Source of the DNA: CAIUPE01 sp046092445
GTDB lineage: Bacteria; Pseudomonadota; Alphaproteobacteria; Rhizobiales; Beijerinckiaceae
Direction: 5' to 3'
Assembly: GCA_046092445.1 (NCBI GenBank)
Contig: JBJTDR010000101.1
Location: forward strand, 1-64,000
DNA: 64,000 nucleotides
Below, piece by piece: positions 34,352 to 43,432 of the stretch. The position numbers and the translations under genes were made by a program. The notes under the pieces were generated by a model. That model was not told the origin of the DNA, ran no database searches, and was given only the letters and a program-made list of their open reading frames with translations. Every line of letters begins with the position of its first letter. The first letter of the stretch is position 1.

Positions 34352-36268
34352 ATGTCACCCGTCAAGACCCTTGATCTCGTCGCCATCGGCCGCTCCTCAG
34401 TCGATTTCTACGGCCAACAGGTCGGCGGCAGGCTCGAGGACATGGCGACTTTCTCCAAGGCCGTTGGCGGCTCACCAACTAATATCGCCATCGGCACCGC
34501 CCGCCTTGGTCTCAAAAGCGGTCTGATTACCCGCGTCGGCGACGAGCACATGGGCCGCTTCATCCGCGAGCAGTTGGAGCGCGAAGGCGTTGATATACAA
34601 GGTGTTCACACCGATAAGGAGCGGCTGACGGCGCTCGTTGTTTTGGGCATTCGCGATGACAAACAGTTTCCGCTGATTTTCTACCGCGCTGATTGTGCCG
34701 ATAATGCCTTGGACCAGAGCGATATTGACGAGGCCTATATTGCTTCCTCGCGCTCCGTCGTTGTTACAGGCACGCATTTCGCCAAGGCCAACACGGCGGC
34801 AGCACAAAAGCTCGCCATGGCATACGCCAAAAAGCACGGTGGCAAGATTGCGATTGATATCGACTACCGCCCGAATCTTTGGGGTCTTGCTGGCCATGGC
34901 GCAGGTGAGGAGCGCTACATCAAATCTGGCGATGTAACGGCGCATTTGCAGCCCATTCTGACCGATTGTGACCTCATTGTTGGCACCGAAGAAGAGATTA
35001 TGATCGCGGGCGGCGAGGATACGCCGCTTGAGGCGCTGAAAGCGGTCCGTAGCCTCTCGGCGGGCACAATTGTGATGAAGCGCGGTCCGATGGGATGTAT
35101 CGTTTTTCCGGGTACCATTCCGGACGATATCGAAGAGGGCATCAAAGGCCCTGGCTTTCGGGTCGAAGTCTATAATGTGCTGGGCGCTGGCGATGCGTTT
35201 ATGTCAGGATTTTTGAGAGGTTGGCTGCGCGACGAGCCAATCTCCACGTGCTGCGCCTATGCCAATGCCGGGGGCGCCTTTGCTGTCTCAAGGCTACTTT
35301 GCTCGGCGGAGTACCCGACTTTTGAGGAAATGCAGTATTTCATCACGAACGGTGCAGCCTCCCGCGTGGTACGCCACGATGCGGCGTTAAACCATTTGCA
35401 TTGGTCGACAACACGAGATTCGATGACATCGTATCCCAAGTCCGATCACGTCTATGCTCTGGCAATTGATCATCGCTCGCAATTGGAAGATATAGCCGAT
35501 AAAGCCGGTGCTTCGCGCGAGCGGATCAAGGATTTCAAGCGGTTAGCTGTTGAAGCTGCCGCGCAGGTTGCCAAAGGTCGGGACGGCTTCGGGATGTTGC
35601 TCGATGGAACTTATGGCCGCGAGGCGTTGTTTCGCGCAGCGGACCATAATTTCTGGATAGCTCGCCCGGTTGAGTTGCCGGATTCGCGCCCCCTTGACTT
35701 CGAGGGAGGGGGTTCGCTCGCGGCCAAACTGATCGAATGGCCGGTCAATCATATCATCAAATGTCTGTGCTTCTATCATCCGGATGACACTCATGAGATG
35801 AAGTCTCGGCAAGAGCGTGAATTGCTCAGGCTTTACGATGCCGCCCGCTCGCTCGGGCGTGAATTGCTCGTTGAGATCATTTGCGGCAAGCATGGCCCGC
35901 TGAACGAGGATACGTCGGCAATAGTCATGCAGCGGCTTTACAGCCTCGGCATAAAGCCGGATTGGTGGAAGCTCGAGCCGCAAAAAACGGCCAGGGCCTG
36001 GGCCAATATTTTGACGGAAATCGAGGTCAATGATCCCTCTTGCCGGGGCATTGTGATGCTGGGACTAGATATGCCGGCGGATGAGTTTGCGGAGGCTTTT
36101 CGGATTGCGCGGGGTACAACTCGTGTAAAGGGCTTTGCGGTTGGCCGCACGATCTTTGCAGATTCGGCGCGCGATTGGATGGCAGGGAAGATTGATGATG
36201 CCACGGCAACACAGCGAATGGCCAAGCTATTTGCCAGCTTAGTCGAGGCATGGGAAAAGGCCGTTTGA
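34352..36268 (+). CDS. iolC: Bifunctional 5-dehydro-2-deoxygluconokinase / DUF2090 aldolase-like fusion
   Basis: The 638-residue protein starts at MSPVKTLDLVAIGRSSVDFY. Residues 1-330 are a PfkB-type sugar kinase with GGSPTNIAIGTARLG and the catalytic GAGDAFMSGFLRG. Residues 345-638 are a DUF2090 barrel (YALAIDHRSQLEDIADKAG), the alphaproteobacterial fusion that replaces separate IolC and IolJ steps of myo-inositol breakdown. The kinase phosphorylates 5-dehydro-2-deoxygluconate and the second half is thought to cleave it. The other inositol genes iolB, iolD and iolE are not in this window. A 327-base regulatory spacer follows. Confidence 0.9.
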   Translation: MSPVKTLDLVAIGRSSVDFYGQQVGGRLEDMATFSKAVGGSPTNIAIGTARLGLKSGLITRVGDEHMGRFIREQLEREGVDIQGVHTDKERLTALVVLGIRDDKQFPLIFYRADCADNALDQSDIDEAYIASSRSVVVTGTHFAKANTAAAQKLAMAYAKKHGGKIAIDIDYRPNLWGLAGHGAGEERYIKSGDVTAHLQPILTDCDLIVGTEEEIMIAGGEDTPLEALKAVRSLSAGTIVMKRGPMGCIVFPGTIPDDIEEGIKGPGFRVEVYNVLGAGDAFMSGFLRGWLRDEPISTCCAYANAGGAFAVSRLLCSAEYPTFEEMQYFITNGAASRVVRHDAALNHLHWSTTRDSMTSYPKSDHVYALAIDHRSQLEDIADKAGASRERIKDFKRLAVEAAAQVAKGRDGFGMLLDGTYGREALFRAADHNFWIARPVELPDSRPLDFEGGGSLAAKLIEWPVNHIIKCLCFYHPDDTHEMKSRQERELLRLYDAARSLGRELLVEIICGKHGPLNEDTSAIVMQRLYSLGIKPDWWKLEPQKTARAWANILTEIEVNDPSCRGIVMLGLDMPADEFAEAFRIARGTTRVKGFAVGRTIFADSARDWMAGKIDDATATQRMAKLFASLVEAWEKAV

Positions 36269-36295
36269 ACGTTCAATATTGTTTCATATTAATAT

Positions 36296-36309
36296 TGTTA
36301 GCGCTTACA
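36296..36309. promoter_or_regulatory. LacI-family operator-like palindrome
   Basis: TGTTAGCGCTTACA is palindromic apart from the T/T pair beside the central AGCGCT and matches the TGTnAGCGCTnACA pattern bound by many LacI-family repressors. A weaker relative, TGAAAGCGCTATAA, lies 28 bases further on (36324-36337). No LacI-family gene is present in the window. Confidence 0.5.
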
Positions 36310-36361
36310 AGGATTTTATTCTTTGAAAGCGCTATAAAGACCTATGAAAAATAAAAGATCC

Positions 36362-36403
36362 CTGTAATTTGGGTAGTAAATAAAATTACACTGTAATTGG
36401 GTA
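36362..36403. promoter_or_regulatory. Repeated CTGTAATTnGGGTA element with palindrome
   Basis: CTGTAATTTGGGTA (36362-36375) recurs as CTGTAATTGGGTA (36391-36403). Between them AATTACA and TGTAATT form a palindrome around one base (36384-36398). Similar words occur before other genes of the island, so this is a candidate binding site of a pathway regulator. Confidence 0.4.
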
Positions 36404-36595
36404 ATGCCAGTTACTCGATTGACTTGAATGCAACGCCAGCGTTAGCCTAATTCATGGAGTATATGTAAAGAAAAAATTAGAGCCATCATCTTGCAAGTCT
36501 TCCCGGTTTAACGAGGGTTGATTGAGAAACACTTCTGCTGAGCATCGATGAAAAATAATATGACAAATATGAATATTTAGGGAGAATTTTCGATA

Positions 36596-37384
36596 ATGAC
36601 CAATCCGAGTCTTAAGGCCATGGCAAGCTCGAAATCACCAAAATTCGGTTCTTTTGTCGTTGAATTCGCCACTCCGGGCATTGGTCATATCCTGAGGGCG
36701 TCGGGATGTGATTTCGTTCTGTTCGACATGGAGCACTCAGGCTTCAGCATTGAGACGGTCAAGCAAAGCATTCGCTATTTTGAAGCTGCAGACGTTCGGA
36801 TGATCGTGCGCGTACCGTCGAAGGATTATGATCATATTGCCCGCGTCTGTGATATGGGTGCCGAAGGCATCATGTTGCCGATGGTGAATACCGCAGAGGA
36901 AGCCCGTCGCATTCTTGACAGCATCAAATACGTTCCGGAAGGCAAACGTGGCGTTGCACTCGGCGTTGCTCACGACAATTACCGCAATGTGGGGACAGTT
37001 GCTGAGCGGTTAACCGCTGCAAATCGGCGCACGACCTTGTTCTGCCAGATCGAGACCGTGGACGGCGTTGAAAATGCGGAAGCCATGGCAGCCATGGATG
37101 GCGTGGATTGTCTATGGGTTGGTCATTTTGATCTTTCGGCGTCGCTCGGAATTCCGGGAGATTTTGGCAACAAGATTTTTACCGATGCAATTGCGAAGGT
37201 CGCCGCTGCAACGAAAAAACATGGCAAGGCACTTGGACGTCTTGTGCCGAATGTCGAAACCGGCATTGAATACAACAGACTCGGGTTCAACTTTATCTGT
37301 TATTCGGGCGATGTCTGGATCCTACAGGGCGCTTTGACGGATGCGGTTGGTAAACTCCGGGAAGGCTGCATTTCACAAACATAA
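36596..37384 (+). CDS. HpcH/HpaI-family class II aldolase, first copy
   Basis: This 262-residue protein has all catalytic markers of the family: His in FDMEHSGFSIETVKQ (about residue 45), Arg in MIVRVP (about 65), Glu in CQIETVDG and Asp in VGHFDLSASLG. These enzymes use a divalent metal to cleave 4-hydroxy-2-oxo acids to pyruvate and an aldehyde. It is transcribed with the following dehydrogenase (10-base gap). A paralogue of similar length lies at 42650-43432. The natural aldehyde product cannot be told from sequence. Confidence 0.9.
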   Translation: MTNPSLKAMASSKSPKFGSFVVEFATPGIGHILRASGCDFVLFDMEHSGFSIETVKQSIRYFEAADVRMIVRVPSKDYDHIARVCDMGAEGIMLPMVNTAEEARRILDSIKYVPEGKRGVALGVAHDNYRNVGTVAERLTAANRRTTLFCQIETVDGVENAEAMAAMDGVDCLWVGHFDLSASLGIPGDFGNKIFTDAIAKVAAATKKHGKALGRLVPNVETGIEYNRLGFNFICYSGDVWILQGALTDAVGKLREGCISQT

Positions 37385-37393
37385 GGTTTCGTT

Positions 37394-38443
37394 ATGAGCG
37401 CTCTTTATAGGGTTGCACTTTCGGGTGATTTCAGAAAAGCGGATGGCTCGCCCACCTTTCCTGATTTTGATACGCGCCCGCTTTTTGATGCTCCGGGGGT
37501 CGAGGTTGTTTATCTCGATATAGCAAACCCGATCCGGGCCGATCAGGTTGCCGATATCGATGCTCTCATATTGCTGACACCAAATTTCAGAGCTGAAAGC
37601 ATTCATCCGAATGGTAGATTAGGAGTCGTAGCGCGCTTCGGTGTCGGATACGACAATGTTGATGTTGATGCTTGCACGAAAGCTGGTATTGCGTTGGTGA
37701 TTACACCAGATGGCGTTCGGCGTCCGGTCGCAGTCTCTATCCTCGCGTTCATTCTTGCGCTTACCGGCAAGCTCATGATTAAGGACAAGCTGACCCGAGA
37801 GGGCCCTTCTGGGTTCAACCGCCGCGGCGAACACATGGGTGTTGGCCTCGTTGGGAGGACATTAGGTTCTGTGGGCATCGGCAATATAGGTGCAGAGCTA
37901 TTCCGATTAGCTAAACCGCTCGATATGCGGTTCATCGCGCATGATCCGTTTGCTGACACAGCCATCGCCCAAGAGCTTGGTATAGAGCTTGTTGGGCTTG
38001 AGGACGTATTTCGGCAGGCTGATATTCTGACGATAAACTGTCCGCTAACTCCCCAAACGAAGCATCTCGTAAATGCCGAGCGGCTCGGATTGATGAAGCA
38101 AACGGCCTATTTTATCAACACAGCGCGCGGTCCAATAGTCGATCAGAAGGCGCTGACGAAGGTGCTTCAAGAGCATCGAATTGCCGGTGCAGGACTTGAT
38201 GTGTTTGAAGTTGAACCGCCTGAGGCAGATGAGCCGATTTTGAAGCTCGATAATGTGGTGGTTGCTCCGCACGCTTTATGCTGGACGGATCAGTGTTTCG
38301 CCGGAAACGGCGCAGCTGACGTGCGCGCTGTACTCGATGTCCAACGTGGGACAGCCCCGCGTGGAGTTGTTAATTTCGCGGTTTTGGAAGACTCGCGCTT
38401 CAAGGCGCGCTTGGAAGGTTTCGCCCATCAGTTTGGATCATAA
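37394..38443 (+). CDS. D-isomer-specific 2-hydroxyacid dehydrogenase
   Basis: The gene encodes 349 residues. It has VARFGVGYDNVDVDACTKAG, the NAD-binding GSVGIGNIGAELF, the catalytic arginine in INTARGPIVDQKAL, a glutamate in DVFEVEPPEADEP and histidine in VAPHALCW. It is a phosphoglycerate-dehydrogenase-like enzyme reducing a 2-oxo acid or oxidising a 2-hydroxyacid. Its position directly after an aldolase fits handling of an aldolase substrate or product. A second, broken homologue lies at 44099-45071. Confidence 0.88.
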   Translation: MSALYRVALSGDFRKADGSPTFPDFDTRPLFDAPGVEVVYLDIANPIRADQVADIDALILLTPNFRAESIHPNGRLGVVARFGVGYDNVDVDACTKAGIALVITPDGVRRPVAVSILAFILALTGKLMIKDKLTREGPSGFNRRGEHMGVGLVGRTLGSVGIGNIGAELFRLAKPLDMRFIAHDPFADTAIAQELGIELVGLEDVFRQADILTINCPLTPQTKHLVNAERLGLMKQTAYFINTARGPIVDQKALTKVLQEHRIAGAGLDVFEVEPPEADEPILKLDNVVVAPHALCWTDQCFAGNGAADVRAVLDVQRGTAPRGVVNFAVLEDSRFKARLEGFAHQFGS

Positions 38444-38596
38444 ATGTACGATCGGGGTTGCGCTAATTCTGACAAGCTGGGCGATCCTATCGAGTGATCC
38501 ATTCGAAGCATTAATGCTGTGCTCGTCGATCCTGAGAAATGCAATCGGCCAGTAGTTGCAAAGGATCGATTACAAGTCGATGTGAGGAAAACCATC

Positions 38597-40549
38597 ATGA
38601 TCAAAACCCCATCCCGCTCGGTTTGCCTGTTTGGCACCGAAGAGCCGGTTGAAGCGCCAATAATCCTGAAAGCCGGCCCGTTGTCGGCGGAGTTTGAAGC
38701 GGGAAACTTACGCTATGTCCGGTTTCATGGTGTGGAAATGATCCGGGCAGTGTCTTACATTGTGCGTGATCGTGATTGGGGCACCTATAATCCGCAGATT
38801 AGCAATCTGAAAATTATAACGGGCTCTGATCATTTCCACGTCAGTTATGATGCCGATGCGGGCGACGCGACACAAAATATGCGCTATTCAACTGTCATCA
38901 ATGGTGATTCGACGGGCGCGCTAAGGTTCGAGAGCAATGCCGATGTCGTCACGGATTTTGTTACGAACCGAACCGGCTTCGTGGTGCTGCATCCGATTGA
39001 AGGTGTCGCTGGTCATCATGCCATGATAGAGCATGTTGATGGTCGGCACGTCGAAACCCTGTTTCCTAAATTAATCGATCCTATCCAGCCAATGATGGAG
39101 TTGCGCGCGATTACGCATCATTTTGGACAGGGTGCGAAAGTACGCTGTTTGATGGAGGGCGATACCTTCGAGATGGAAGACCAGCGGAATTGGACGGATG
39201 CTTCTTACAAAACCTACGTGCGCCCCCTCGCTCTTCCGTGGCCGTACATGCTCGCTAAAGGTACAAAATTTTCACAAGCGGTGTCCCTTAGCGTTGAAGG
39301 GCAGCCATCCCACGGGGGTGCGGGAACCGACGGTAGTAACGCCATTGTGGTAAAGCCTGGAAAATTTAAGGCTCCTGCACTTGGCTTCGGTCTCGACCCG
39401 GATGACTGCGAAAGTTTATTGAACCATATTGATATGGCGCGCTCGTTGGCGCCGCATCACCTCATCTGCCATTATGACCCTCAACGAGGCCATTCCGCTG
39501 AAACGCTGAAGCAGCAACTTGCCATCGCGCGTGAGCTTCGCGCAGAGCCATGGTTGGAGGCTGTCGTTGCTCGTGTCGAGGGTTGGCAGGACGAAGTATC
39601 AGCACTTGGCTCGGTTGTTGGTGTGCTCGGCAATCCTTTTCCCGTGGTGATGTTGTCGCCCGCATCGGATCTAAAATGTACGTTGCCCGGAACGACATGG
39701 CCTCCCTGTCCTCGAGCCAAAGATCTTTTCAATCATGCGCGTGTGTGCTTTCCAAAAGCAAAACTTGCTGGTGGCATGTTCAGCTACTTTACCGAATTGA
39801 ACCGCAAGCGCCCGCCAGTCGACGTCATGGATTTGGTTAGCTTTACAACATCTGCGCTTGTCCATGCAGGCGATGACCGCTCCGCAACCGAGAGTCTCGA
39901 AGCACTGCCGCATATAGCCCGCAGCATTCATGCGATCGTGGGAGATACGCCCTATGCGGTAGGCCCTAGCGCGATTGGGATGCGTGATAATCCATATGGC
40001 GCGAAGACGATGGATAATCGTGAAAGTATTCGTCAAGCAATGAACCGGAATGATCCGCGCCAGCAGAGCCTGCTCGGTGCAGCTTGGAACGTCGGGTATT
40101 TTGCCCATTTTGCGCAAGGCGGTGCCCGTTCAATCGCTCTTGGCGGAATCACCGGACCTTTTGGTCTATTGTCAACGCCCCAAAATTGGAAACAGGCTTG
40201 GTTTGATCAGAATCGCGGTCTATATCCTGCTTATCATGTAATGCGGGTTCTTTCATCCTTCGCTGATGCAAATTTGTGCGAAGTTTCCATTGGAACACCG
40301 CGCGATGTGCAAGTGATTGCGATTGAGCGGAACGGCAGCATCGAGGCGTTAGTTGCCAATCTCACCGGTACCCACCAAAAGATCGAATTAGCGGGCTTTG
40401 ACGGTTCCTTAATGAGTGCAATGCTCGATGCATCAACTTTTGCCTTAGCTTCGCAAAACTTATCTTTTATGAGCGAAACAGGGAGCAAGCTGGCCGGGCG
40501 ATCGATCATGCTTGATGCATACGCTGTTATGCATCTTAAATCCGCTTGA
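38597..40549 (+). CDS. apnL: D-apionolactonase (ApnL) homologue
   Basis: The 650-residue protein starts at MIKTPSRSVCLFGTEEPVEA, with GAGGA upstream. Stretches that I recognise from D-apionate lactonases are KAGPLSAEFEAGNLRYVRF, NRTGFVVLHPIEGVAG, DTFEMEDQRNWTDASYKTY and VRPLALPWPY. ApnL hydrolyses D-apionolactone to D-apionate after oxidation of D-apiose. The divergent neighbour 12 bases away in convergent orientation is an apiose-dehydrogenase-like gene, which strongly supports the assignment. It is cytoplasmic, with no signal peptide. The assignment rests on memory of the family and needs a database comparison. Confidence 0.72.
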   Translation: MIKTPSRSVCLFGTEEPVEAPIILKAGPLSAEFEAGNLRYVRFHGVEMIRAVSYIVRDRDWGTYNPQISNLKIITGSDHFHVSYDADAGDATQNMRYSTVINGDSTGALRFESNADVVTDFVTNRTGFVVLHPIEGVAGHHAMIEHVDGRHVETLFPKLIDPIQPMMELRAITHHFGQGAKVRCLMEGDTFEMEDQRNWTDASYKTYVRPLALPWPYMLAKGTKFSQAVSLSVEGQPSHGGAGTDGSNAIVVKPGKFKAPALGFGLDPDDCESLLNHIDMARSLAPHHLICHYDPQRGHSAETLKQQLAIARELRAEPWLEAVVARVEGWQDEVSALGSVVGVLGNPFPVVMLSPASDLKCTLPGTTWPPCPRAKDLFNHARVCFPKAKLAGGMFSYFTELNRKRPPVDVMDLVSFTTSALVHAGDDRSATESLEALPHIARSIHAIVGDTPYAVGPSAIGMRDNPYGAKTMDNRESIRQAMNRNDPRQQSLLGAAWNVGYFAHFAQGGARSIALGGITGPFGLLSTPQNWKQAWFDQNRGLYPAYHVMRVLSSFADANLCEVSIGTPRDVQVIAIERNGSIEALVANLTGTHQKIELAGFDGSLMSAMLDASTFALASQNLSFMSETGSKLAGRSIMLDAYAVMHLKSA

Positions 40550-40561
40550 GCGTTGCCAAGC

Positions 40562-41614
40562 TCAAGCCTTCGGCGACCATTTCTTCGGCTGCACGGATGC
40601 GTGCGAAGCTGCCGATTCATAAGCAGCTTCAACAAGAGCGAATGTTTTCAGATTGTCGACGCCTGAGGTTTCTGCGTCCTGTCCTGCGCGAAAAGATGCA
40701 AGCATATGAGCGTTGGTATGCAGCACTGCTTCTTGTGACACATGCCATGGACGGCTAGTCCATGAAAGAAGCGGTCCGCCAATATTTTCTTCAAACGACA
40801 AACCCTGCGTTGTTACGACCATCTTTTCGCCCCGCGTAACAATAATGGAGCCTTGGGGACCTTCAATCTCGACAAGCGTCTCAGGAAACTGATCGGGGAT
40901 ACGGCGTGCCTCATATGTCGCTTCGACGATTGAGACTGCGCCCGAGTCATGTCTAAGCATCATTGTCGCAGTGTCTTCTGCTTTAATGTTTAGGTTTCGC
41001 CGCTGTGTCTCGCATGAGAGATGTGCAACCTCGCCCATCAACCAACGCGCGAGGTCAAGTACGTGAATACCAACGTCGAGGATCACGAGACGGTCTTCCT
41101 GAGCTAAGTAAGGCTGCCCGCGATAGACATCGAAACCTGTTCGAAACGATAGCCTTGCCCAGTTGGGGTCGCCGATTGCGCCTGAGTCTAGAACCGCTTT
41201 TACGCGTCGCATCGATGTTGCAAATCTGAAATTCTCATGGACAGCGATCCATGCGCCGTGTGCTTTGGCGTGCTCAACGATGGCGACACACTCGTTCCAG
41301 TTTGGCGCAAATGGCTTCTGGACGATCATTGCGATTTTGCGCTCGGCTGCCATTGCGGCCAATGCGCGATGGCTCCCCATGCGGGTTGTAATATCAAGCA
41401 AATCAATCGGTATCGACTCGAGCATTGTCGCCGCATCAGTAAACCATGCCGCATTGAAACGCTTGCCTGCAGCTTCAGCTTTCATGGGATCCTGATCGCA
41501 CACGGCAACCAACTCGGCGTTTTGTGTTATTAGGTTGACCCACGCATTGAGATGATTTTGAGCGTAAAAGCCGCACCCAATCAGTCCAATCTTTGTCGTG
41601 CCACATTCAACCAT
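40562..41614 (-). CDS. apdH: D-apiose dehydrogenase-like oxidoreductase (Gfo/Idh/MocA)
   Basis: The gene encodes 350 residues from MVECGTTKIGLIGCGFYAQN; AAAGGA precedes it. The Rossmann motif GCGFYAQNHLNAW, the lysine block VQKPFAPNWNE, HENFRFATSMRRVKAV and LDVGIHVLDLARWLMG are typical of the Gfo/Idh/MocA family and specifically resemble ApdH, which oxidises D-apiose to D-apionolactone with NAD. It is convergent with the apionolactonase gene. Substrate assignment is by family resemblance and neighbourhood. Confidence 0.72.
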   Translation of the reverse strand: MVECGTTKIGLIGCGFYAQNHLNAWVNLITQNAELVAVCDQDPMKAEAAGKRFNAAWFTDAATMLESIPIDLLDITTRMGSHRALAAMAAERKIAMIVQKPFAPNWNECVAIVEHAKAHGAWIAVHENFRFATSMRRVKAVLDSGAIGDPNWARLSFRTGFDVYRGQPYLAQEDRLVILDVGIHVLDLARWLMGEVAHLSCETQRRNLNIKAEDTATMMLRHDSGAVSIVEATYEARRIPDQFPETLVEIEGPQGSIIVTRGEKMVVTTQGLSFEENIGGPLLSWTSRPWHVSQEAVLHTNAHMLASFRAGQDAETSGVDNLKTFALVEAAYESAASHASVQPKKWSPKA

Positions 41615-41669
41615 AATTGAGAATCCTTTGAGGTGCTTTCTGTTATCGGTCAACGCTGATGATATTGTG

Positions 41670-41688
41670 ATTGTCACTCGGTAACAAG
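41670..41688. promoter_or_regulatory. Operator-like palindrome before the apiose-dehydrogenase gene
   Basis: TTGTCAC and GTAACAA flank TCG with a single mismatch. The word ATTGTCACTCGGTAA resembles the CTGTAATTGGGTA elements at 36362-36403. It lies 56 bases upstream of the apdH-like start, between divergent genes. Confidence 0.4.
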
Positions 41689-41909
41689 TTGGTTTAGCTT
41701 GGCTTTTTGGTCAGAAGAAAAAAGATTTTTAGTTCGCTTTTTACTCGCCTTTTTGGTTCAAGAGGGATTAACCGATCTCCATCGAGCCACGAAGAGATTC
41801 TGGATGTGGATGCTTCCCAACAACCTGAAAAAGAATTGCAATCAATGGATTTGCAATGGAAGGAAAGTCATATTGTTAAGTCGCAAAAGTGAACTGGGGC
41901 TGATTTGAA

Positions 41910-42653
41910 ATGTCAAGAGTATTGCTTGTCACCGGCGCCAGCCGAGGAATTGGTGCTGCAACCGCTGTCGCTGGAGCACGCGCGGGATATTCCGTCGCCG
42001 TACACTATGATACCCATGGTGAGGAGGCCGACGCCGTTTGTGCCAAGATACGCAGTGCCGGTGGGCGAGCGATAGCTATATCTGGGGATATGGCCTCCGA
42101 ACCAAATATTGTCCGGATGTTTGAAGATGTCACCTCACAATTGGGCACAATTTCGGCGCTCGTTAACAATGCTGGTAGCGTCATTGCTGTCCGCGCAATT
42201 GAGGATATTGATTCATCGATTCTTGATCGCATCTTGGCCGTGAATCTTGCTGGTCCGATCTACTGTTGCCGAGAGGCGGTTCGACGCATGTCGTCGGCGC
42301 GAGGCGGAAATGGCGGCGCGATTGTTAATATTTCGTCCATGGCAGCACTGCTGGGGGGCCTACCGAACGAGGTACCTTATGCCGCTACGAAGGGAGGTGT
42401 GGACTCGCTAACTATCGGGCTGGCCCGTGAGGTGGCAACTCAGGGAATTCGCGTTAATGCGATCAGGCCGGGCGTTATTGACACGCCAATCCATGCTTTC
42501 CATGGTGCAGGGTTCGTCGAGCGTTTTTCACCAAATTTACCGATGCAACGCGCGGGTACCGCGGATGAGGTTGCCGAAGCTGCGATTTGGTTACTTTCGG
42601 CGGCTGCTTCCTATGTTACGGGGTCAATTCTAAACGTTTCAGGCGGACGCTAG
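41910..42653 (+). CDS. Short-chain dehydrogenase/reductase
   Basis: This is a 247-residue SDR with the cofactor motif VTGASRGIGAATA, NNAG, catalytic Ser in NISSMAALLGG and the YAATKGG Tyr-x3-Lys pair. It ends with ASYVTGSILNVSGGR, usual for FabG-like enzymes. It is divergent from the apdH-like gene and convergent with the second aldolase gene, which it overlaps by four bases. It probably oxidises or reduces a sugar or sugar acid in the same pathway. Confidence 0.88.
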   Translation: MSRVLLVTGASRGIGAATAVAGARAGYSVAVHYDTHGEEADAVCAKIRSAGGRAIAISGDMASEPNIVRMFEDVTSQLGTISALVNNAGSVIAVRAIEDIDSSILDRILAVNLAGPIYCCREAVRRMSSARGGNGGAIVNISSMAALLGGLPNEVPYAATKGGVDSLTIGLAREVATQGIRVNAIRPGVIDTPIHAFHGAGFVERFSPNLPMQRAGTADEVAEAAIWLLSAAASYVTGSILNVSGGR

Positions 42654-43432
42654 GCGGGCATTTTTTTGATCTTGCTGCCGGCAATTGCAGTTGTTAGTGT
42701 ATCCTTCAACAAAGATATATCCGTTCCGAGACAGAGCATTCTGAATCCTTTTGCTTGCCAAGCTCGTGCTATGTCTGAATTTCCAGCCAGAAAACCGGCG
42801 GGCTTACCTGCTTTTGTGCAGGCGGATATGAGGTATTTTACGGCCGCTTCGAACTGGGGGTGATCAAACTGTCCGGCTATGCCCATGCTATCGGTTAGAT
42901 CAAAATGCCCGAGCCAACCGACATCAATGCCTGACACGGCCATGATTGTGTCAGCATTTTCAATTCCTCTTGCCGTCTCGAGGAGGGCAATCGCCATCAC
43001 GCGCTCATTGGCCTCACGCATTTTGTTAGCAACGTCACCGCCAAGATAATCATCATGCGCCATTGAAAATGCCAATCCCCTGACACCTTTCGGGCGATAA
43101 CGCGTCCATGCCGCGATCTGACGGGCTTGCTCTTCGGTTTCGACCATCGGGACCATGATCCCTAGTGCGCCTGCATCCAGAACTGTTGCAATCAGATGGT
43201 AATGGCACCCCGGAACGCGAACCATCGGCGCAATGCCTAGTCCTCGTGCAAATGCGATCTGTGCCTTGATTGTGTCAATGCCGACACCGCTGTGTTCCAT
43301 ATCAAGAATGACAAAACTCGCGCCCGCGGCATGCAAGATCTGGCAAAGGCCTGGAGTGAAAAACTCGAATACCATAGTGCCAAAGGCGACGTCGCCTGCT
43401 TCGAGTGCTACCTTTACCGGATTTGATTTCAT
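42650..43432 (-). CDS. HpcH/HpaI-family class II aldolase, second copy
   Basis: The protein has 260 residues and keeps the family's catalytic residues: LDMEHSGVGIDTIK, MVRVPG, ALLETARGIENAD and LGHFDLTDSMG. It is a divergent paralogue of the aldolase at 36596-37384, not a recent copy. Two such aldolases in one sugar island suggest two successive cleavages or two substrates. It is transcribed from the AT-rich spacer 43433-44098. Confidence 0.9.
   Translation of the reverse strand: MKSNPVKVALEAGDVAFGTMVFEFFTPGLCQILHAAGASFVILDMEHSGVGIDTIKAQIAFARGLGIAPMVRVPGCHYHLIATVLDAGALGIMVPMVETEEQARQIAAWTRYRPKGVRGLAFSMAHDDYLGGDVANKMREANERVMAIALLETARGIENADTIMAVSGIDVGWLGHFDLTDSMGIAGQFDHPQFEAAVKYLISACTKAGKPAGFLAGNSDIARAWQAKGFRMLCLGTDISLLKDTLTTAIAGSKIKKMPA

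Larger units (their letters stand above)
36269..36595. other. Regulatory spacer between iolC-like and first aldolase gene
   Basis: This A+T-rich stretch holds no gene. It contains a LacI-type operator-like palindrome with a weaker second copy, and a repeated CTGTAATTnGGGTA element with an overlapping palindrome, listed separately. GGGAG at 36580 serves the aldolase start. Confidence 0.7.
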
